Positions 27,982 through 33,495 of a DNA stretch of 55,175 nucleotides are shown here, piece by piece. This DNA comes from Rubrivivax sp. (lineage in GTDB: Bacteria > Pseudomonadota > Gammaproteobacteria > Burkholderiales > Burkholderiaceae_C). Below the pieces are notes generated by a model. That model saw nothing but the letters and a program-made list of their open reading frames with translations. It did not search any database and had not been told where the DNA came from. How positions within the stretch are numbered: the stretch's first letter is position 1; every line of letters starts with the position of its first letter. A program made the position numbers and the translations under genes. The stretch lies in assembly GCA_024641945.1 (NCBI GenBank), contig JAHECD010000014.1, positions 9,965 to 65,139 on the forward strand, given 5' to 3'.

Positions 27982-28350
27982 ATGTCCCGACCCATCCTTG
28001 AAGAATCACGTATCCACCCTGCCGTGCGCGAGCGGGTCCGTGCGCACCACCGATCGGTCGTGGACGAGGTGCAGGCCGCGGTGTCCGACCACGCGGTCGT
28101 GGTCGTGGGCATGCGCGGCAACCCGTACCCGCGCAAGGCGCGCAAGCTGCTGGACGCGGCGGGCGTCGAGTACCGCTATCTCGAATTCGGCAGCTACCTC
28201 AGCGACTGGCGCCGCCGCAATGCATTGAAGATGTGGACAGGCTGGCCGACGATGCCGATCGTCTTTGTCAAAGGGGTGCTGGTGGGTGGCGCCGACGATC
28301 TGAAGAAGCTGATCGACAGCGGCGAGCTCAAGCAATTGCTGAATGGCTGA
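27982..28350 (+). CDS. Glutaredoxin-fold protein lacking the catalytic cysteine
   Basis: A 122-residue protein. The glutaredoxin scaffold is clear: VVVVGMRGNPYPRKARKLLDAAGV, then the TVP-like PTMPIVFVKG and the glutathione-site VLVGGADDL. Where glutaredoxins have CPYC, this one reads NPYP; it contains no Cys at all in that loop, so classical dithiol or monothiol chemistry is impossible. A role in binding (protein, metal or glutathione) rather than redox is likely. Its stop overlaps the next gene by 8 bases, suggesting co-translation. Confidence 0.8.
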   Translation: MSRPILEESRIHPAVRERVRAHHRSVVDEVQAAVSDHAVVVVGMRGNPYPRKARKLLDAAGVEYRYLEFGSYLSDWRRRNALKMWTGWPTMPIVFVKGVLVGGADDLKKLIDSGELKQLLNG

Positions 28351-29842
28351 GCCCCGGGCGCGATGGCGTGCTGCCTCCGTGGCGGTGCTGCTTGCAGGCG
28401 CGTTTTCGACGTGCGTGATGGCGGCAGGGGCCGCTCCACTCGGCCCATGCCGGCTGCGGGGTGTCGAGCACGATGCACTTTGTGGCAGCGTCCGGCGGCC
28501 GCTCGACCCGAACGTGCCCGACGGCAGACAGATCGACGTGCATTTCGCCGTGTTGCCCGCGCTGGCACGCAACAAGCGGCCGGATCCGGTGTTCTTCTTT
28601 GCTGGCGGTCCGGGGCAGAGCGCGGTGTCACTGGCCGGGCAGGTGAGCGGCATGCTCGGCCGGTTCGTGAACCGGCGCGATGTCGTGCTGATCGACCAGC
28701 GTGGGACCGGACGCAGCGCACCCCTTCAATGTGATGCCGATGCACCGGTGCGGCCGCTGCGGGAGTCCGCCGACCCGGCCGTGCAGGTCGAGCAGCTGGC
28801 GGCCTGCCGCACGGCGCTTGAGCGGTTGCCCCATGGCGATCTGCGCCAGTACACGACGACGATCGCCATGGCCGACGCCGACGCCGTGCGGCAGGCGCTG
28901 GGCGCCGCGACGGTCAACCTCATTGGCGGCTCCTACGGCACACGTGCGGCGCTCGAGTACCTGCGCCAGTATCCGCAAGTCGTGCGCCGTGTCGTGATCG
29001 ATGGCGTCGCACCGCCCGACATGGCATTGCCGGCCTCGTTTTCGCCGGATGCGCAGGCGTCGCTCGACGCGCTGCTGGCGTCCTGTGAATCGGATGTGTC
29101 GTGCCGTCATCGATACCCGCAACTGCGTGCGCAGTGGCACGCGCTGCTTGCGGGGCTGCCGCGCGCCGTGACGGTGCCGCATCCGGTGACGGGTCGCGAG
29201 GAGACGCTGGTCCTGACGCGCGACATGGTGACCGGCATGGTGCGGGCACCGCTGTACCTGCCGCTGCTGGCGTCCGCACTGCCGTATGCGGTGACCGAGG
29301 CAGCGGCAGGGCGTTTCACGCCGCTCGTGGGCGTCGCCAGCGCGCTGGGCGGGCGTCGCGACAACGAGACCCGACTTGCGATGGGCATGCATTTCTCGGT
29401 GATCTGCGCCGAGGATCTGCCGCGCATGGAGGCCACGGCCGATCGGCCAGGGCCCGACTTCGGCAGCGGTTTTTCAGACCTGTACCGCAAGGTTTGCGCG
29501 CAGTGGCCGCGTGGTGTCGTCGCGCCGGCGTTCTATACGATCCCGCCGTCGCGCGTGCCTGTGCTCGTGCTTTCGGGCGGCATCGACCCGGTGACCCCGC
29601 CGCGCCATGGCGCGCAGGCGGCGCGGGCCCTGGGCGCGTTGGCGCGACACGTCGTCGTGTCCCAGGCAGGGCACGGCGTGATGTCGCTCGCGTGCATGCG
29701 CGACACCGTGTTCCGGTTCGTCGATGCCGACACCGACGGCGCTGCGTTGCAAGTCGATGCGTCCTGCGCACAGGACATTCCGCGACCACCGGCGTTCAGC
29801 CCCGTTGGCGCCGGCGCGTCCGCTGCGAAGGGCGGGCCATGA
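28343..29842 (+). CDS. Exported alpha/beta hydrolase (S33 / TAP-like peptidase)
   Basis: A 499-residue protein. The signal peptide ends near VMAAGAAP. The hydrolase core has the oxyanion segment FFFAGGPGQS, DQRGTGRS, the nucleophile elbow GGSYGT, the acid in LSGGIDPVTPP, and the catalytic His in SQAGHGVMS. The layout matches S33 (tricorn-interacting / prolyl aminopeptidase-like) exported hydrolases. The ATG overlaps the upstream gene by 8 bases, and the stop overlaps natA (ATGA), so the run 27982-31772 is one translationally coupled unit. The substrate is unknown. Confidence 0.85.
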   Translation: MAEPRARWRAASVAVLLAGAFSTCVMAAGAAPLGPCRLRGVEHDALCGSVRRPLDPNVPDGRQIDVHFAVLPALARNKRPDPVFFFAGGPGQSAVSLAGQVSGMLGRFVNRRDVVLIDQRGTGRSAPLQCDADAPVRPLRESADPAVQVEQLAACRTALERLPHGDLRQYTTTIAMADADAVRQALGAATVNLIGGSYGTRAALEYLRQYPQVVRRVVIDGVAPPDMALPASFSPDAQASLDALLASCESDVSCRHRYPQLRAQWHALLAGLPRAVTVPHPVTGREETLVLTRDMVTGMVRAPLYLPLLASALPYAVTEAAAGRFTPLVGVASALGGRRDNETRLAMGMHFSVICAEDLPRMEATADRPGPDFGSGFSDLYRKVCAQWPRGVVAPAFYTIPPSRVPVLVLSGGIDPVTPPRHGAQAARALGALARHVVVSQAGHGVMSLACMRDTVFRFVDADTDGAALQVDASCAQDIPRPPAFSPVGAGASAAKGGP

Positions 29843-30612
29843 TCGGGTTCCACCGCCTTTCGCGGCGGTTCACGCAGGGGCGAGGTGCCAAGGCGCGTGT
29901 CGTGCAGGCCGTGCAGGACGTTTCCTTCACCGCGACCGACGGGTGCATCACGGGCCTGCTCGGCCCCAACGGGGCCGGCAAGACGACCACGCTGCGCATG
30001 GCCGCGGGGCTGATCGTGCCCGATGCCGGGCATGTCGATGTCGATGGCATCGACGTGGCCGAGCGGCCGGCGGTGGCGCTCGCGCGGATGGGCGTACTTT
30101 CGGATGCACGCGGGCTGTATGCCCGCTTGACCGCGCGCGAGAACATCGTCTATTTCGCGCGGCTGCACGGCATGGGCGACGCGGCTGCCAACGTGCGGGC
30201 CGAGATGCTCGCGCGCATGCTCGAGATGTCGCCGCTGCTCGACCGCCGCACGGAAGGCTTCAGCCAGGGCGAGCGCATGAAGACCGCGCTCGCGCGCGCT
30301 CTCATTCATGACCCGCCCAATATCGTCCTGGACGAGCCCACCAACGGGCTGGATGTGCTGGCCACACGTTCGCTGCGCGATGCGCTGCGCCGTTTGCGTG
30401 ACGACCACGGCAAGTGCATCGTCTTCTCGACCCACATCATGCAAGAGGTGGAGCGCCTGTGCGACCAGGTCGTGGTGGTGGCACACGGTCGCACCGTGGC
30501 CACCGGCACGGTCGCCGAGCTTTCGGACCGCATGGGCGAGCGCGATTTCGAAGAGACGTTCGTGAAGCTGGCCTTCAGCGCGGACGAGCGCGCGATCGGA
30601 GCCGCTGGATGA
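29839..30612 (+). CDS. natA: NatA-type ABC transporter ATPase
   Basis: A 257-residue ATPase. Walker A is GPNGAGKT (residues 42-49), the signature is FSQGERMKTALARAL, Walker B is NIVLDEPTNGLD and the switch is STHIM. The 'Y-A-R-L-T-A-R-E-N' loop and the signature variant FSQGE are typical of NatA-like export ATPases, first described for Na+ efflux in Bacillus. It pairs with the permease gene that overlaps its stop by ATGA. The gene symbol is by resemblance; the exported substrate in this organism is not known. Confidence 0.85.
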   Translation: MIGFHRLSRRFTQGRGAKARVVQAVQDVSFTATDGCITGLLGPNGAGKTTTLRMAAGLIVPDAGHVDVDGIDVAERPAVALARMGVLSDARGLYARLTARENIVYFARLHGMGDAAANVRAEMLARMLEMSPLLDRRTEGFSQGERMKTALARALIHDPPNIVLDEPTNGLDVLATRSLRDALRRLRDDHGKCIVFSTHIMQEVERLCDQVVVVAHGRTVATGTVAELSDRMGERDFEETFVKLAFSADERAIGAAG

Positions 30613-31772
30613 GGACGGCCGTGGCCGTCTTCCGCAAGGAGATTGTCGACGCCTTGCGCGACCGCCGCACGCTGTTGACGGTTCTGCTCAGCTCCGTGGC
30701 CATGGGCCCGCTCGTGCTGGTGCTGATCTCGAACCTGGTCTCGGGCATCGAGAAACGTGCCGAGGCGCGCGAGGTGGTGGTGTTGGGCATCGAGCACGCG
30801 CCGACGCTGCGCAACTATCTCGAGCGGCAGACCTACACCGTCAAGCCGGCGCCGTCGGACTACGAGCAGCAACTCAAGGACAGCAAGCTCGGCGACCCGG
30901 TGGTCCTGGTCGGCCACGACTTCGAGGCCGAGCTCGCGCGCGGCGAAGTACCCGTGCTGGAAATCGTGGCAAGCAGTTCGAACCAGCGTGCACAGGTCAG
31001 CCTGGGCAGGATGATGCGTCTGCTCGGCGGGTTCAATCGTGAGCAGGCGCTGCTGCGCATGGCCGTGCGCGGCTTGTCGCCGGCAGCGCTGGAGGCCGTG
31101 CAGATCGAAGAGCGCGATCTGGCCAATCCGGCGTCGCGCGCCGCGCAGTTGTCGGTCATGGTGCCGTTCTTCGTATTGATGGCGGTGCTCTACGGAGCGC
31201 TGCATGCCGCGCTCGACACCACGGCGGGCGAGCGCGAGCGCGGTTCGCTGGAGCCGCTTCTCATGAACCCGGCCACGCCGTGGGCGCTGACCGTCGGAAA
31301 GTGGGCGGCGGTGGCCAGCGTGGCCATGATGATCGCGGTGCTCAGCTGCTTCAGCTTTCTGCCCGGTCAATGGCTCTTGCGCAACGAGTCGCTGGCGGCG
31401 ATGTTCCAGTTCGGTCTGCGCGAGGCGGGTCTCTTCCTGCTGTTGCTGTTGCCGTTGGCTGCATTTCTGGCCGCATTGCTGATGGCCGTGGCCATCCGGT
31501 GCAAGACGTTCAAGGAAGCACAGGCAAACGCCACCGTGGTGCTGCTGGGCATTTCCTTGCTGCCCGTGGTGAGCGTCTTCAACCAGGGTGGCGATGCTCC
31601 TTGGTACCCGTGGGTGCCGGCGCTGGCGCAGATCACCCTGATGGGTCGCGTCTTGAAGGGCGACGCACTGGGCTGGCCCGATCTGGCCGTGCCGTTCTTC
31701 GTGAGCGCCGTGCTGGCCGTCGTCTGCATGGCCGTGGTGGCCCGGATGCTTCGCGCGGCCGCGCTGAAGTGA
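30609..31772 (+). CDS. natB: NatB-type ABC transporter permease
   Basis: A 387-residue membrane protein of the ABC-2 type. It has one N-terminal span (TVLLSSVAMGPLVLVLISNLV), a large extracytoplasmic domain to about residue 170, and then five to six spans (MVPFFVLMAVLYGAL; VASVAMMIAVLSCFSFL; LLLLPLAAFLAALLMAVAI; AVLAVVCMAVVARML). It carries the conserved ERERGSLEPLLMNP cytosolic segment of NatB/ABC-2 permeases. It overlaps natA by four bases and ends the coupled run of genes. Confidence 0.85.
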   Translation: MRTAVAVFRKEIVDALRDRRTLLTVLLSSVAMGPLVLVLISNLVSGIEKRAEAREVVVLGIEHAPTLRNYLERQTYTVKPAPSDYEQQLKDSKLGDPVVLVGHDFEAELARGEVPVLEIVASSSNQRAQVSLGRMMRLLGGFNREQALLRMAVRGLSPAALEAVQIEERDLANPASRAAQLSVMVPFFVLMAVLYGALHAALDTTAGERERGSLEPLLMNPATPWALTVGKWAAVASVAMMIAVLSCFSFLPGQWLLRNESLAAMFQFGLREAGLFLLLLLPLAAFLAALLMAVAIRCKTFKEAQANATVVLLGISLLPVVSVFNQGGDAPWYPWVPALAQITLMGRVLKGDALGWPDLAVPFFVSAVLAVVCMAVVARMLRAAALK

Positions 31773-31814
31773 TGCGGCAACGTGCCGCCGAGGTCGGTGG
31801 TCTGGCTTGGCGGC

Positions 31815-32177
31815 TCAGGCCGCGCGCAGGGCACGCTGGACCTCGCGTTGCCACGGCAATGCGTGCACGATCTCGTTGAGATAACGTGCTGCTTGATGCG
31901 CGGTGAGTACCTCACCCTCGTCACCGAGCAGGCGGATGTTGGTGACGACCGACATCGGGTCGGCCATGGCGACCGCGCCCAGCGGCATTTCGACCCAATC
32001 CCATGCGACGCCGGCTTCGCCTTCGAGGCCGCGGCTGCCCCACATGGTCTGACCGGTCCGGTCACCCGGGGAGGTGATCAGGGTGCCGAGGTGTTCGAAC
32101 TGCAATTCGGCCGGATGGTTGGCGGCCCAGATGACGGGCGGCCAGGCCCGCAGGCTCCAGGGTGTGGTGATTTGCAT
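31815..32177 (-). CDS. Hypothetical protein, possibly under LuxR control
   Basis: A 120-residue soluble protein that I do not recognise. It has several Trp residues (ITTPWSLRAWPPVIWAANHP; GQTMWGSRG; VAWDWVEMP) and ends in a helix rich in Arg/Ala (ALPWQREVQRALRAA). GAGGA precedes the ATG; 12 upstream in-frame codons to another ATG are possible. It is divergent from luxR, and a lux-box-like site is centred 80 bases ahead of its start, close to the 85-base spacing of the box ahead of the peptide gene. It may belong to the same regulon. Confidence 0.65.
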   Translation of the reverse strand: MQITTPWSLRAWPPVIWAANHPAELQFEHLGTLITSPGDRTGQTMWGSRGLEGEAGVAWDWVEMPLGAVAMADPMSVVTNIRLLGDEGEVLTAHQAARYLNEIVHALPWQREVQRALRAA

Positions 32178-32249
32178 GGGGTCCTCGCGATCAGGTTGGA
32201 GGTCTCGGAACATGGGTGCAAGTTTCGGCAGCTTGGGACGATTTGTAAG

Positions 32250-32265
32250 CTGTAAACCTTGTCAG
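32250..32265. promoter_or_regulatory. lux-box-like site between hypothetical gene and luxR
   Basis: The site reads CTGTAAACCTTGTCAG. It keeps the CT-N12-AG spacing of LuxR-family operators and is identical at 11 of 16 positions to the site upstream of the peptide gene. It lies in the divergent gap and could serve the minus-strand gene, luxR itself, or both. Confidence 0.55.
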
Positions 32266-32377
32266 GGGGACACCCGACCGCGTGTCGGCCGTGGCGAATC
32301 GCACAGGCAGGGGAAGGGGTGCCGGCGAAGTGCGTATATGCTCACAGCTGAAACTTCGAGCGTAGCGACGCAAAACG

Positions 32378-33091
32378 ATGCTTGCTGGTGGCTACAAGTC
32401 CGTTCTGGAGGCCCGGAACCCCGACGAGTTCCGGTCGGAGATCGTGCGGTTCACGCGCGGGCTCGGCTTCGACACGGTCACAGCCCTCACGGTCATCGAC
32501 CGCGGCCCTGGAGAGAGCCAGTTCATCTCCATCGACAACACGCCGGCGGGGTATCTCGACAGCTCGTCTGATCCGATATTCGCGCGCCGTGATCCCGTGA
32601 TGCAGCATTGCCGCGTCCAGAGCATGCCGATCGTCTGGGACCAGGCGACCTATGTGCACAAGGGTGCCGGCGAACTCTGGGAAGAGCAGGCGTCCTTCGG
32701 GTATGTGACCGGAATCGCCATGGCTTTGCACATGCCGGAGGGCAGGCATTTCATGTTGGGCGTCGACCGCGACCTGCCCCTTCCGAACGATCCGCTCGAG
32801 CTGCAGCGCACAGTGGCCGACCTCCAGCTTTTCGCAGTGCACGCGCAAGACGTGGCGATGCGCATCCTGATTCCAGAGTCCCTGCAGCCTGAACGTCCGA
32901 ACCTCACGCCGCGCGAACTCGAGGCGCTTCGGTGGACGATGGACGCCAAGACCGCCTGGGAGGTCGGGGCGATCATGGGGATCAGTGAGCGCACCGCGGT
33001 GCTTCACATCAACAACGCGATGCACAAGCTGGGCTGCGCCAACAAGCATCAGGCGGTCTTGAAGGCGTTACGTCTCGGGTTGATCCACTGA
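32378..33091 (+). CDS. LuxR-family receptor/regulator without adjacent luxI
   Basis: A 237-residue protein with two domains. Residues 1-160 are an autoinducer-binding domain. The conserved Asp is Asp72 in RDPVMQH, the conserved Trp is Trp87 in PIVWDQ, and the glycine is Gly112 in VTGIAMAL. Residues 173-235 are a LuxR helix-turn-helix (LTPRELEALRW ... ISERTAVLHINNAMHKLG). By ungapped alignment from Asp72, the positions of TraR Trp57 and Tyr61 hold Tyr59 and Ser63, so the ligand may not be a standard acyl-homoserine lactone. No synthase gene is in the window. A peptide gene and its exporter follow, and lux-box-like sites flank the gene. Confidence 0.87.
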   Translation: MLAGGYKSVLEARNPDEFRSEIVRFTRGLGFDTVTALTVIDRGPGESQFISIDNTPAGYLDSSSDPIFARRDPVMQHCRVQSMPIVWDQATYVHKGAGELWEEQASFGYVTGIAMALHMPEGRHFMLGVDRDLPLPNDPLELQRTVADLQLFAVHAQDVAMRILIPESLQPERPNLTPRELEALRWTMDAKTAWEVGAIMGISERTAVLHINNAMHKLGCANKHQAVLKALRLGLIH

Positions 33092-33138
33092 TCACCGCCC
33101 GTGGGGCGCCCGCGCAGGTGCCGCGGCGGCGCCACACC

Positions 33139-33154
33139 CTGTAAGAACTGACAG
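33139..33154 (+). promoter_or_regulatory. lux box upstream of the peptide gene
   Basis: CTGT-AAGAACTG-ACAG is a perfect 4+4 dyad with the 8-base gap of a canonical lux box. It is centred 85 bases before the peptide ATG and 55 bases after the luxR stop. A TGCAAT at 33178-33183 lies about where a -10 would be if the box sits at -42, the class II position for LuxR activators. Confidence 0.7.
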
Positions 33155-33231
33155 TACCGCGCTGGCGGCCTTGCTGCTGCAATGCGCGCGTGGGCATTTG
33201 CTCACGTTTCTGCAAGTTCGTTGGAGCCGCC

Positions 33232-33435
33232 ATGTTTTCCATCTTTCGTGCCGCATTCGCACCCGTCACCGCTGTCGATCAGGCGCCGCGCCGGGGCCCG
33301 GTGACGCTGGACCCTTCGCTGCTGAAGCACGTGTCTGGTGGTGAGGACGAAGGCGCCGCCCCGCGCTCGCGCTGGTCCGAGCCCCAGACGCTGGAAGATG
33401 CCGGCGTCGACGGCGCTCCCCGCAGTCGCTGGTAA
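33232..33435 (+). CDS. Double-glycine leader peptide precursor with repeated APRSRW core
   Basis: A 67-residue precursor. The leader ends LDPSLLKHVSGG: Leu at -12, Leu at -7, Val at -4 and Gly-Gly at -2/-1 relative to the cut, which is the consensus recognised by C39 peptidases. Cutting after Gly37 would free a 30-residue core (residues 38-67) that holds APRSRW twice, at 43-48 and at the very C-terminus 62-67, each after an acidic stretch. There is no Cys, Ser/Thr cluster or modification enzyme nearby, so the product is probably unmodified. GGAG stands 6 bases before the ATG. The C39 exporter gene follows 60 bases after the stop. Confidence 0.8.
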   Translation: MFSIFRAAFAPVTAVDQAPRRGPVTLDPSLLKHVSGGEDEGAAPRSRWSEPQTLEDAGVDGAPRSRW

Positions 33436-33455
33436 AGCGGGGCCGTAGGGCCGCT
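33436..33455 (+). terminator. Weak hairpin between peptide and exporter genes
   Basis: AGCGG and CCGCT pair directly after the peptide stop codon, with an inner CC/GG pair and a small loop, but there is no T run. It could act as a partial terminator or RNA-stability element that gives more peptide than exporter; weak support. Confidence 0.25.
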
Positions 33456-33495
33456 TACGCCCCGACGGCCGCGCAGTGGGTTGCCCAAAGCGGCC

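Noticed and set aside
32178..33231. A luxI-type synthase as partner of the LuxR protein
   Set aside because: No protein in this or any nearby frame has the LuxI fold motifs; only luxR, the peptide gene and an unrelated 120-residue protein are present.
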